NCBI GenBank assembly: GCA_900095095.1
Contig: FMBT01000137.1
Location: forward strand, 32,353 to 96,352
Direction of reading: 5' to 3'
DNA from: Fragilariopsis cylindrus CCMP1102
Lineage: Eukaryota > Bacillariophyta > Bacillariophyceae > Bacillariales > Bacillariaceae
DNA length: 64,000 bases
The translations under genes were made by a program, and so were the position numbers. Numbering within the stretch: the first letter of the stretch is position 1; the number at the start of each line of letters is the position of its first letter. Below the pieces are notes generated by a model. That model had not been told where the DNA came from and made no database searches. It worked only from the letters and a program-made list of their open reading frames with translations. Shown piece by piece: positions 34,989-45,861 of this stretch.

Positions 34989-35698
34989 AATTTTTATTTC
35001 TTATTCTAATACCTATTCAAATCCGGAGGATTGTTTCTCTCTTGCTCGAGTATTGCATCATAATTTGCTTTGATTCTTGATCCGATAGTGTGATCTGTGA
35101 TGACAAATTCGAAAATATATATACCGGTATATAAGAATCATCAATCATCAATCAACACATCAATCTCATCATTTTCCTTATTGACTCACATTAATCATAC
35201 AGTAGACGATGTAGGGGGAGACTCTAGCAAAAATACAGCCAATCACAGTTCGCCCCTCTTTTTCTATTGACAAACCTTGTGTGTATCGTGTCAGTCAAAA
35301 AGCACCCTAACCTTATGGGTGGTATTCCGTTCCTAGATCCTAGATCCTAGATCTTGAAGATCTTGAATACGCTTCAGCAGTCATGGAGTAGAATTTATAC
35401 TTTGTATATACAGCTTAATACAGTATTATCACTGTACAATAACTCAAGATGGCAAAAAGTACTCTTGAGCTATGCTTGACATCAGTATACAATTTTAATT
35501 TTTAACATTACTATCTTTACTCTAAATATACTAATGCGTTTGGGTTTTAGTTGTGCATTATAACAAGTTATGTGATGAGTGAATATATATACATATATAT
35601 ATATATATATGTGTTATTGTTCTTTTATGTAACACATTTGTGTCACATAGCGTGTGTCACATAGCGTATGTTGACATATCATGATTCTTCATGAATAC
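34989..35698. other. Intergenic with short repeats
   Basis: No gene supported. It holds a (GATCCTA)n tract near 35333-35355 and an AT dinucleotide run at about 35585-35612, followed by a short direct repeat of gtgtcacatagcg near 35640-35665. Confidence 0.6.
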
Positions 35699-36784
35699 TT
35701 ACGCACGAAACTTGGCTTTTTTTGCTGCAGCACTCTTGACTCTTCCATTGGCTTTTCTTGTTCTGTTATATTGAGCTCTGTTCTTCTTGCGGGAGTCACG
35801 GTCTTTGTAGCTAGCTCTGTTCTTCTTGCCTTCTTCACTGTTTTTGTAATTAGCTCTCGTCTCCTTGCCATTTTCACTGGTTTCATAATTAGCTTTGTTC
35901 TTCTTGTGGACGTCACTGTTTGCATAATTAGCTATTGTCTCCTTGCCCTTTCCACTGTCTTTGTAATTAGCTATTGTCTCCTTGCTTGCCCTTGACACTT
36001 TTTTCATATTTATCTCTCACCTCATTGCCCTCGACACTGTTATAATGTCTATCTCTTGTTGCTTTCTTCTCTGCATCAGTTTGAGTGGAACAAGATCCTT
36101 CCGTACTTTAGTGTATGTTTTAGAAACGCTGGTAAATCCTTGATATCTACAGTGAAAACATCTCCATGTGAAACAAGAATCTCACCAAGTAAATATACTA
36201 GATGACATGTATTCACTTAGGCACCACCACCATCCATTCTTCTAAACTTCTTGATTCATCCGCCGGTACCATTATCAAAGCAATATTATTACCAGTTTCC
36301 TTCAACATCTACCACATGAGCAATAAACCGCGTCACTTGACCATGAGGTAGTGCCCAACAACCAACAATTGGACTATTACTTTTCTTGTCTGCTTGCACC
36401 GGGGCTGTAGACCATTCAACAAAATGCAACCATCACATTCACCATTATTATGGGGAGCCAGATGAGCATTGGGGGAATTTAACATGTTTGTTGTGGCTGT
36501 TGCATGGACTTATGGGGAGCCAGATGAGCATTGGGGGAATTTAACATGTTTGTTGTGGCTGTTGCATGGACGTATTGTCCTTCGGTTGATTGTGACCGTA
36601 AATGTCGTATCGCTTCATTTTTTCCTTTTCTGATACAGTCATAAAGTGCCACTATGATGTGCAGAATGCCTATTTTTAGAAGGCTATAAATACTAAATAC
36701 GACGTTCGATGATGACTTCAATGTTCGATGTCTTGGAAAGACAAGATTGATTGATTCATACAAGTAGTAGATGTAAAAAAACAA
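35699..36784 (-). CDS. Unknown multicopy protein with 13-residue repeats, frameshifted
   Basis: Minus-strand content in order: KGKNEAIRHLRSQSTEGQYV and HATATTNMLNSPNAHLAPH (36479-36784), GWCALPHGQ-type block seen as SPIVGCWALPHGQVTRFIAH near 36340-36400, then HLVYLLGEILVSHGDVFTVD, IKDLPAFLKHTLKYG, and finally at least seven 13-residue units (YNSVEGNEVRDKY, KETIANYKDSGKG, KETIANYANSDVH, KKNKANYETSENG and so on) down to a basic tail GRVKSAAAKKAKFRA. Frames change several times and a 62-bp tandem duplication (36449-36572) disrupts the upstream part. No known domain recognised. A decayed second copy lies at 20030-20600, so this is a dispersed family, perhaps transposon-borne. Confidence 0.5.
36449..36572. 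repeat. 62-bp perfect-looking tandem duplication
   Basis: tatggggagccagatgagca starts at 36449 and at 36511; the two 62-bp units appear the same up to the last bases (catggact / catggacg). Confidence 0.9.
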
Positions 36785-36945
36785 AAAGCATTAGCGGTAC
36801 AATGTATGTTCATCATAATAAGATAAAACGAAGAGCAGAAGCAGAGCAGCAAGCCACAAAGAATCGAACAAGCGAGCAACCGAACGCATCATTGTTGTAG
36901 AGAGTATTAATAACAAATAATATCTTCATTTGAAGATCGAATACG

Positions 36946-38633
36946 ATGGTATCATGCCGTGCCGCCGCAATCGCTATTTGCTGGGTGGTGTTGACCACCA
37001 CGACAACGTCAAAAGAAGTTTTTGGAAAGGAACTTGTGGTGATCGCTGGTCCACATAAAACTTCCGAAACATCGGTAGAAGAATTTTTCTATTCGTATGC
37101 ACGTGGAGATAGTCCCGAACAGGAAAAAGAAAAATCTTTACTAGGATGGAGTTGGCCACAAATTTTAGGTACGTACTGTACATACCATTTCTTAAATCCT
37201 TTCCCCCCCCGTAGTACGGCGGTAGTTACGGCACAATTAACTGCTACATACAGCACCTGTTCTTATCATAGTCCTTCTATCTTTCTCTTCCTCTTTCTCT
37301 CTCTTCCTGCTTTACCGTATACTATATTATAATAATAAATAGGTTTAGGACCACCACATTTAGCATATGATCGACTTGTGATTGATTATGATAATCAGGA
37401 TGTCCAAACAAAGATCATTATGCATTAGTAAATCATTTAGATACATCATCACGTGGATTAGTGATGGGAGGTGACGAGTATGATCGTGTAGGTAATACAA
37501 TATGGTCTAATCGGAATGCACTAAAAGCAATTAATGATGTTAGTTCAGCTACACAAATTGCTAATGATGATATACTATTGTTTTATTGTATGAACATCCA
37601 CGTGTGAACAATGGTTATCAATTTATACTCATAAAATAACAACAACAGAAATCGGTAATGACAGCACTTTCAAAGATCCGTATGAAGAATTTCTATGCAA
37701 TCCAGATACATACGAGGAACGATTGGAAACATTAGAAACAGCAATGAATCCATTTAAACTAGCGACATCCTACTTAAAAAGGGTGGATATAATGTTGTGA
37801 TGATTGATTTAGATGGTGTACGTGATGCTGGATTAATGATTGAACATGTGATTGGTTGTGAGATTTTAGTGGTACATGTTCGAATGCTGGATGGCTGGAT
37901 TCTTTAGAAAGTGAATCATTTATGAAATATCAAAAATCGGACGATGAGGCAACCCATCCGTTCCATTCACTTACTCCAAATGATGTACAAGACTTAGAAC
38001 GATTATTACGTTTACGGGATTGTAATTATCAAATATATTAAAGGATCATCCTAATTTTAGTATATTATACGAAAAAAGTATCTTTAAAAGTTGTCCAAAG
38101 ACAACGAACGACGTGGTAGTCACAGATCTACAAGATACTACTAAATTGTTCAATGCCATTCAATCACAAAAAAAATGTAACACTGATCCTATTTCACTTT
38201 CAACTATGTTGAAAATATACCTCAAGTGGATGACACTAATCTATCGAAGTATAGTGATGATACTGCTACTGTCGTACCAGCGGTGGTCGAGAATAATGAC
38301 GAAAGTGGTGAGGACGACCAACAACAAATGAGTGATCCATCAGTAGGTTCTGTGATGAATAATAACAATGACGAAAACGAAAATGCAGAAGACTTAGAAG
38401 CATCGTCTACGACGATGGAGGATGGCGAAGAAGAAGAAATTAAGAACGAAAAACATCCATTATCCTATCTAATTCAAATTGTATTAGCATCAACAATTCT
38501 TTTATGGGTAGCATTCATGTTACGTGTACGATGGAAGAAGAATAGAGATTTGAAATATACTCAAGGTAGGAGTGATGGGATTATGCCATCTATTAAAGAA
38601 GATCGGAATCGAAATCTTAGTGAAATCATGTAA
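36946..38633 (+). CDS. Sulfotransferase-like type I membrane protein, frameshifted
   Basis: Exon 1 (36946-37168) has a signal peptide and the PAPS-binding-type loop LVVIAGPHKTSETSVEEFFY. The intron 37169-37342 is GT-AG and restores WPQILGLGPPHLAYDRLVID in frame. Then, with shifts near 37400, 37590, 37790, 37870 and 38040: DHYALVNHLDTSSRGLVMGG, VGNTIWSNRNALKAINDVSS, MIDLDGVRDAGLMIEHVIGC, THPFHSLTPNDVQDLERLLR. The last part has an acidic stretch, one transmembrane segment (LIQIVLASTILLWVAFML) and a basic tail ending at 38633. Sulfotransferases move sulfate from PAPS to sugars or proteins, usually in the Golgi; the topology here (catalytic domain first, anchor at the C-terminus) is type I, unlike the type II animal Golgi enzymes. 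The substrate is unknown. Confidence 0.6.
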
Positions 38634-39015
38634 CTTATAAAATACATAGTCCTATATACACGTATAGGATGTATACATGTATACAAATATATTAAAAAAT
38701 TAACAATCGCAATTTTAAGTTATGACAGGCCAGTCATAGAATGCATTGCATTGCATTATCGCATCGCATTGATGACAATAGAATAGAATACAAGACAATA
38801 CAAGACAATATGGTATTGTACTATCTTTCGTTCCTCTTTGCTGCTGCTGCTGCCGTTGTTGCATCTACTCATACTTTGCATATATCAATAGGTTTTTAAA
38901 TAGTATTATTTACCGTAAATTTAATAGTAGTTTATATATTATTGTTACCCGTTAGCTAGCTAACAGTACGATAAGGCTTGACTAAGACCCTTAGACGCGT
39001 ACTTTTTTGATGTAT
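38634..39015. other. Convergent intergenic region
   Basis: 3' flanks of the sulfotransferase-like and IPK genes. No gene. Short runs: gcattgcattgcattatcgcatcgcatt near 38742-38770 and repeated acaagacaat near 38790-38812. Confidence 0.5.
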
Positions 39016-39920
39016 TTATCTTTGATATCTCCTTATTACAGTGCTATCGTATTCGTAGTTGTTTATGTTGTTCGATGCAGTATCCGTACTAGTAATTTCG
39101 CCCTTGCTGTTGCTGTTGCTAACCATAGCAGCCTTCGCGCTAGAAGAACAACACTTCGTGATAATTACATCAATACCTGTTTTTGCGACACTTACTGCTG
39201 CTTCTAATTTTGTCTGTTCATTAGTCAGTTATGAAATGCAATGAGCAACAACAAATAAATAAATATATTAGCAACGGTTATTGAATACTCAGAATTCAAA
39301 TTGTATTGTACGGTAACTTAAGGGAGAAGGAAGAACGAAATGGACTACAGTATATTGAACTATAACGTACCTCAAGTCCGCCTGTTACGTCGTGTTCATG
39401 TAACGAACCAGAAGCAGATACTATATCTTCGTTCATTACCTTGCCCGTAATAGGATCAATATCTATATGTCTGACTAATACTGCATCATCATGATATATG
39501 TTTGGATCTTTTGTGTACACCCCATGCACATCAGTTAAAAATATTGTCTTCGATATGCATTCATTCATTAACGGATGTGTTGCAATAATTTCGACCAATG
39601 TATCACCCCCTAATATTCCTCCAGACATTGACTGATGCTGGAACATGATATCATCATTAATTATGCTACTACCATCACCATCAGCATTCCTGTTATGGTA
39701 TGTGCCATACAGTCCAGCATCGCCATGTATAACCGGCACAAGTCCCGCTGACAGCGTTTCTTTAATAGCATGAACAAGTAACGTAACTCCATTATATTCA
39801 TTTCCACCATGGGCCATTAGTCCTGGTATATTCATACACGGTGAAATACCAACAGCATTGACACCCTCTTCAATAAGATAGGAAACAATTGAACTATTCA
39901 ATTTCTTTACGCTATATATT

Positions 39921-39971
<51 letters not shown>

Positions 39972-40636
39972 CGAAAGCCATTACATTATATCATCACAAG
40001 GAGGAATCTACTAGCAAACTATGCAACGCACCTAAGACGTGTTTTTGCAATACCCGTAATCATATCCTTTTTTAGTTTCCTACCATTATTGGGTGGAGGC
40101 AAAGTTTCCCCCCTAAGACCATACTTCTTTGCTGTATGATGTCCAAAGGAACCAGCTCCATGAACGATTATCATTGCTGGTTTATTGTCACTGTCATTGT
40201 CATTGTTGTTGTCGTTATCATCGACATTGCTGTCATCGTCAATGTGATCACTAAGAAAATCATCATTAATGGATAATTTGACTGTTTTTGAAAACCATTG
40301 AAGAGCTTCTATGTTTAACATTTCTAGCTTCGCCTTGTCTGGAACGTTTTGGAAACATTAAAGAAATTTAATAGGGGTTAGTTGTTGTGACAACGACGAC
40401 GAATAATATGCGATCATGATAAGTCAAACGCAAACGCAGAAGTCGAGTGGATGTATGTGCGTACGGGGAATACTGTACAACTATCCAAATCTTTTCGATC
40501 AGTATTTTTTTTCCATTTCTAGAAATTTACCTGTTATGGACGATCCACCAACTTTCAGAAGTAGAACGTTTTTATGATTGCCACCGCCGCCGACCTGCTG
40601 CTGCTGCTGCTGCTGCTCCGTTTGACTACGACCCAT
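39016..40636 (-). CDS. IPK: Isopentenyl phosphate kinase, four exons
   Basis: Model: complement(39016..39213, 39371..39911, 40032..40338, 40531..40636), 383 residues; all three introns are GT-AG and every join keeps frame. IPK phosphorylates isopentenyl phosphate to isopentenyl diphosphate. Visible motifs: LLLKVGGSSITDK (nucleotide-binding Lys/Gly loop, residues about 25-37), the family hallmark HGAGSFGHHTAKKYGL starting at His95, TRLSVKKLNSSIVSYL, VNAVGISP, GLVPVIHGDAGL, GGILGGDTLVE, FLTDVHGVYTKDP and DVTGGLETKLEAAVS. An acidic Asp/Asn insert precedes HGAGSFGH. A Gln tract sits at residues 8-14. No signal peptide, so probably cytosolic, with the mevalonate pathway. Start ATG 40636 follows the only in-frame Met before the kinase loop. 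Intron 3 carries a (TG)n microsatellite. Confidence 0.93.
39923..39971. repeat. (TG)n(AG)n microsatellite inside an IPK intron
   Basis: TG repeats from 39923 to about 39955 pass into AG repeats. On the coding strand this is (CT)n(CA)n ending about 10 bp before the intron's 3' splice site at 39912. Confidence 0.9.
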
Positions 40637-41298
40637 TGTTGTTGTTATTGTTGTTGTTGTTGTTGTTGTTGAATCGCGATCACTATTGCATCGTAGACGA
40701 TATATCACGACTTCGAAGATATCCAGCGTCTATGAGTTAATGTAGCTGATTATGATATATGCTTTCTCGTCTACAGCATCTTTGTATGTTTGTTTTGGAT
40801 AATATTTTTCAATACTGTAATTCAACGTTTTTTGTGATGATCGGTGTCAAAAATTCAAGATTTTTCCTTGACTCAATATATTATTCTTACGCTAAACTTG
40901 ACTAGTTCGATTAAAAGTGTCATAATGCGCGCCCAAATGAAAATCAAGGGGCCCATCCATCAAAAAGGGTGCGTGCAACAACCATCCATCAATAATTTCT
41001 TTATTGACACGAGGAGATTATTTGATGTTTGCTGTCGATAAACAACTAAACTCGAAAATGATTTATGAGTCGAGTCAACAGACTTCAAATAAATCCATAG
41101 ATTTAGGTACTTACTAGTACGGTATCCGTTATCTCATCAAAAGCAAGACGGTAGGTACTATTTGAATGCACCAAGGTCTTCAAACATTCATTAGATTTGT
41201 GGGCCAGAAAATTACTACTGTAGTTCTTTGAAACAATAATATTTACGCTCCTGCCCAACGCCGGTCGACAACCAGAAAAGAAAAGAGAATTAAAGGCG
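40637..41298. other. Shared divergent promoter region
   Basis: Lies between the IPK start (minus) and the SufE-MnmA start (plus). No gene supported. It begins in a (TTG)n run at about 40637-40670. Confidence 0.6.
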
Positions 41299-43816
41299 AT
41301 GATGATGACGACAATACCGTCATCCTTCAATACAACAATATGCTTGAAAAGAAACAAGATTATCGATTTACTATTTATCGCATTTTTGATATCACATACA
41401 ATAATTACTATTGATTATATCCCAGTTTGTCATTCATTTACTACTACAAGTACTACTAATCCTACAAGTACCGGTAATCGGTTTTGGCACGATGACTCAT
41501 CAAAACAGAGACAACAGCAGGTTCGTCATCAAAGATCGAAAATATTATCGTCGTTACCAACAATAACATACAGTCCTGCATCATTTTCCACTACGAGACA
41601 GCAGCGACTCTTAGCAGCTACTTCTACTGAAAACGACGACGACGACGACGACGATGCTAATTTCGATAGAAATCGACGAAGAAATAATCTAGACGATGCT
41701 AAAAACAACAACAACGACGACAACGCTTCTGTAAAAGAAATTCAACAACGTTTGGTACAAAAGGGACTTACCTGGAATCAATCATCGTTGGATAGTTTAC
41801 CAAACATGGTGCGCGTCCCTGGGTGTGTTGCAACTGTATATGTTCTTGCAACAGTAGTAACAACAACAACAACAACAACAACAACAGAAGAAGAAGACGA
41901 CAACGAGAATGAGGGATTACAACGTCGAAATGTAGTACCGGTCGTACAACTATATGGAAATTCTGATGCTATTGTTAGTCGTGGTTTGCTAAGTGAATTA
42001 GCAGATTATTTAAAACAATCAAGTAGTATCGACGAAGTCTTGAAATTGGATCCAAGTACTGTTGCTGATATATTGGGTGTACGACCCGCCCTTAGTAGGG
42101 GAAGGAATGATGGATTAGCTAATATGTTAGAAATAATTCAAAAACAATTGTCATTTATACCACCGTATGAGGAATTGACTTTGAAAAATGACGTGACGGA
42201 TGTAATAAATAATAATGATAATAATACGACAATAATATCATCGTCATCACCATCATCATTATCATCATCATTATCATCGGACAACAGTAACAAAAAACCA
42301 ACAGTGGCATTGTTATTATCGGGTGGTGTAGATTCTTCTGTTGCATTTCGATTATTACTACAACAAGGATATGACGTTGTTCCGTTTTATTTAAAAATTT
42401 GGTTAGAAGACGAATTAGCACATTTAGGTGAATGTCCATGGGAAGATGATGTACAAAGCTGTCGAGACGTTTGTGACCAGGTTAATATTGAACTACAAAT
42501 AATTAGCTTACAAGATGAATATCATAAACACGTTATGCAACATACCTTAAATGAAGCATCATTGGGCCGTACACCCAATCCTGATATACTATGTAATTCA
42601 AGAGTAAAATTTGGTTGCTTTTTAGAATATCTCAAAGGTTTACCAAAAAATAATCAATTTGATTATATTGCTAGTGGTCACTATGCACAAGTCAAACGAA
42701 AATCGAATAACAACGATAACTGTGATGAAAATGATGATAGTGATGATGGCATCGCTAGATTGTATCGAGCTCCTGACCCTGTTAAGGATCAATCTTACTT
42801 TCTTTGTGCATTGGACCAATACCAGCTTCGACGATTATTGTTTCCTATCGGACACTTAGAAAAGACAGAGGTGCGACAATTAGCAGAAGACTTTCAACTG
42901 CCAAATCGGAACCGTCCAGACTCGCAGGGACTTTGTTTTCTTGGAAAAGTCAAATTTAGAGATTCATGCAAATTCATTTAGGAGAAAAATTCGGTGATCT
43001 TGTAGATGCTGTAACTGGTGAAATAATTGGAGAACATCATGGGTTTGGTACCACACTATCGGACAACGCAAGGGTATTGGTCCGTATCTGAAACCAAAGG
43101 CTACTGCTTTAGGTCCATGGTATGTGGTTGCGAAGGTATGTATGTATGTGGCTACTAAAAAATAGAGATGAATTACTTGTAGAGCCCCCAGGATTGAGGC
43201 ATTCATAGTTGTTACTTTCGATTGTCTTCCATGGGCAAAACACATTTATGTATCAAGTGTGGTTCCCTCTTAGAACATATCGATCTCACAAACATTTATG
43301 TCGCTGTTACTCTATTGTTCCTTTGTTTTTGCTTCTGTTTACGAAGGATCCATCAAAGAACATTGTCTACGCCAGTAATAAATACGACGAAGATGTGTTT
43401 GTCCAGTCTAGATCCGAATTCCACGTAGAAAGTCTTCATTGGATTTCTGGAAAAGAACCAACGCACCTTTTGGACACGAACGGTAGTTATCGACTCATTC
43501 TTAAGATACGTCACGGACCGAAATTGGCTGGAGGGACTTTGACGGTACTAGAAGAAGAAGACGATGGCATTGACAACGGCATCGAGGATAAAGTTTACAT
43601 GCAGCTAATAGTAATGACAACAGCAACAACAACAAAAGGAATGGGGGTATCGTTAAGCTCGAACAAAGGGATGGAGGTCTAGCTCCTGGTCAATATGTTG
43701 TATTTTACACGGAGGATGCCGAATGCTTAGGCGGAGGGATCATAAGTGAAAGGCACTGGGCCAAATTTCTCCTTGACACTCAATCTAGAGCTAAGACTAC
43801 CGAACAATGTATATAA
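41299..43816 (+). CDS. mnmA: SufE-MnmA fusion: sulfur acceptor domain plus tRNA 2-thiouridylase (frameshifted 3' part)
   Basis: MnmA makes 2-thiouridine at the wobble position of tRNA; SufE takes sulfur from the desulfurase SufS. The N-terminus is a signal-anchor and transit-like region (IIDLLFIAFLISHTIITIDY), suggesting the plastid. Residues about 143-283 are SufE-like: LPNMVRVPGCVATVYVLA with Cys176 at the SufE acceptor position, VQLYGNSDAIVSRGLLSELA, ILGVRPALSRGRNDGLANML. From residue 335 comes MnmA: SGGVDSS (341-347), GRTPNPDILCNSRVKFG with nucleophile Cys432, SGHYAQV, KDQSYFL, DSQGLCFLG with Cys546. Shifts follow near 42970 and 43045 (HTIGQRKGIGPYLKPKA is in another frame). The intron 43136-43346 joins VVAK to DPSKNIVYASNKYDEDVF. 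One more shift near 43640 leads to GGLAPGQYVVFYTEDAECLG, stop 43814-43816. Content is collinear with whole MnmA, so the shifts look like lost bases. Confidence 0.88.
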
Positions 43817-44013
43817 ACCGAACAGTGTGTATAAGTTTGTTGATACATAAATAAATAATAGCACTAGACTTACTAGCTCGATTGTAGTACTATAAATTAT
43901 GCGCATTTATTTATTCCTGCTACATCCAAGGCTTGACGGCTGTTTTTCGTACCGCCACTCGTGACTATAGGATGAATGAATTCTATCAAATGTGTGTATG
44001 CCTCCACGGCTAT

Positions 44014-45861
44014 CTAAAAAAAGATGCTATCCTCGTCGTCATCATCTATGATCTCAATAATATCATCATCTATAATCTCAATATCATAGGTGTTGTCTTC
44101 TATATCTGGTATTTCGGGTCCGTCCACAACCTGAAACTTTAATTCTTCATGTTTGAGCATTTCGAGTCTAGAAAGGTTGGCTAATTCATCTCCACACAGC
44201 TCCAGTACTACATACAAGACAATATGACAGAGGAAAATATTCGAAAGAGGGAGACAATAGTAAGATGATAGAAATAAAAGTGGGTGTCACACACACACAC
44301 AATATCCAGGCTCTTATATCTTATACCCTATTAGTATTGTACGTACCTTCGTGGAATAGTGGAGTGGGCAATGCTTTGCATTGTTTGAGAACTAATGATC
44401 GTGCACAGGCTATTGGTTGTAATTTACCCAACCGTACCTCAACATCTAACCTCGATTCATTATATTTATGACAACCAATGAAGAAACGAAATTGCATTGG
44501 ATTGAATTCACCAGAAAGTACTCCCTCAACAGCAGCATCGATTCCACCCTCATATATCTTTGATCCTGGACTAATTTCAATTGAACCCGGTAAATCAGGT
44601 ATCCCATGAATCAAAATAGCACCTTCTCCCTGATCATTTGGACCACCAACATAAACAGCACATTCATCTTGGAATGCTTTCATAAATTGTACAAGTTTAT
44701 TGGATGCATCCGTGCTGATTTTTAAATTATAAGCACCAAGGAAAACAAGTTTCCCTAAATTTTCTGTCAATTTCCACCCCATCGGACGATTCAAAACTAC
44801 TGCCTTCGAAAATTGACTATTGCCATATGTGGTGAAATTCTGTTCTAGGACTAAACAAACTTCCTGCCATTGTTCTTGATTTTCTAAATACAAATGTATT
44901 AATTCATCATAATCTTCTTCAAGTGCTGTTGCATCAATTTGATCATCATCATCCGCTAAGTTGGCAATATTTCTCATTTCTTCTTCAATATATTCTTTTG
45001 ATCTGTAATACCAATGATTTATGTTCAATTCATCTGTTGATATATCTTCCCCATCAGCATCTTCATCTAACATTGCTCGTAATCGTGAACCCATAATAGA
45101 ATGATTGTAGTTGCGATACAATTCTACCTCCAGTGGCATCCGAACAACAAGTCCACCCACTTCTGGCTATTTTTTGTTTTGTTTTGTGATGAAAATAGAA
45201 GGGGGAAAAATGCATGCATATGAGTGAGAGAGAGACATCAGAAGGGAGGGAAAACGACGTGGGGGTACTACACTAGTGGGTGGTGCATATCGGTACTATA
45301 CTTCCTTTAAAAAAAAAACGATACATAATACTTGTAACGTACCGTAGACGTAACATGAGCCCATGCACCCGAGGCATATTCTTTTGCTAATTCTTTGTCT
45401 TGTTTTTTCAATGCTTCCTCATTCTTTTTCTTGGAGGATTCATCTCTATAATCTACATTATCAATAAGATTATCATCGTCATCTGTTGATAAACTACGTC
45501 GAAAATTTCTCCAGTCACCTAATGAATCAGTATCGATATATTCACCATCATCGTCATCATCGTCATCATCGTCAGAATAATTGTCGTCGGCTACGGCAAA
45601 TCTAGCAAAAGAGAATGTTTTAGGTGAAACCGACAACGGCGCCGCATTATTATCATTTATGTATTCCTGCTGTTCTTGCTTCCTTTGGTGCCGTTTAGAA
45701 GATGACGATGACGACGAAATAGAAGGTACAACAGCAAACCCATTGATATGCTGCTTCCACAACGATATGACAGATATGATTATAACAATCTGTATTCTTA
45801 ACGCCGAGCAATAGCAAGGACGATTCGGAGAATTTCGTTGCTGCCGCCTTCGTTGTGCCAT
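44014..45861 (-). CDS. UPF0301 (AlgH/YqgE, DUF179) family protein, three exons
   Basis: Model: complement(44014..44207, 44347..45166, 45343..45861), 510 residues; both introns are GT-AG and in frame (joins VTSTPEVGGLVVR and LFHEVLELCGDELANLS). The N-terminus has a hydrophobic segment IQIVIIISVISLW followed by INGFAVVPS, a pattern like a bipartite plastid signal with Phe after the cleavage point. Acidic linkers follow. The UPF0301 core is clear: VVLNRPMGWKLTENLGKLVF, AVYVGGPNDQGEGAILIHGI, PDLPGSIEISPGSKIYEGG, FRFFIGCHKYNESRLDVEVR and CARSLVLKQCKALPTPLFHE. The C-terminus is very acidic (IEIIDDDDEDS). The biochemical role of this family is not known to me. The gene is intact. Confidence 0.92.

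Noticed and set aside
39007-39244. Plus-strand short hydrophobic frames
   Set aside because: They overlap the last exon of IPK on the other strand, which has family-consistent sequence and in-frame splicing.
42155-42439. Minus-strand Met-rich frame
   Set aside because: Shadow of the Ser/Asn linker in the SufE-MnmA gene.
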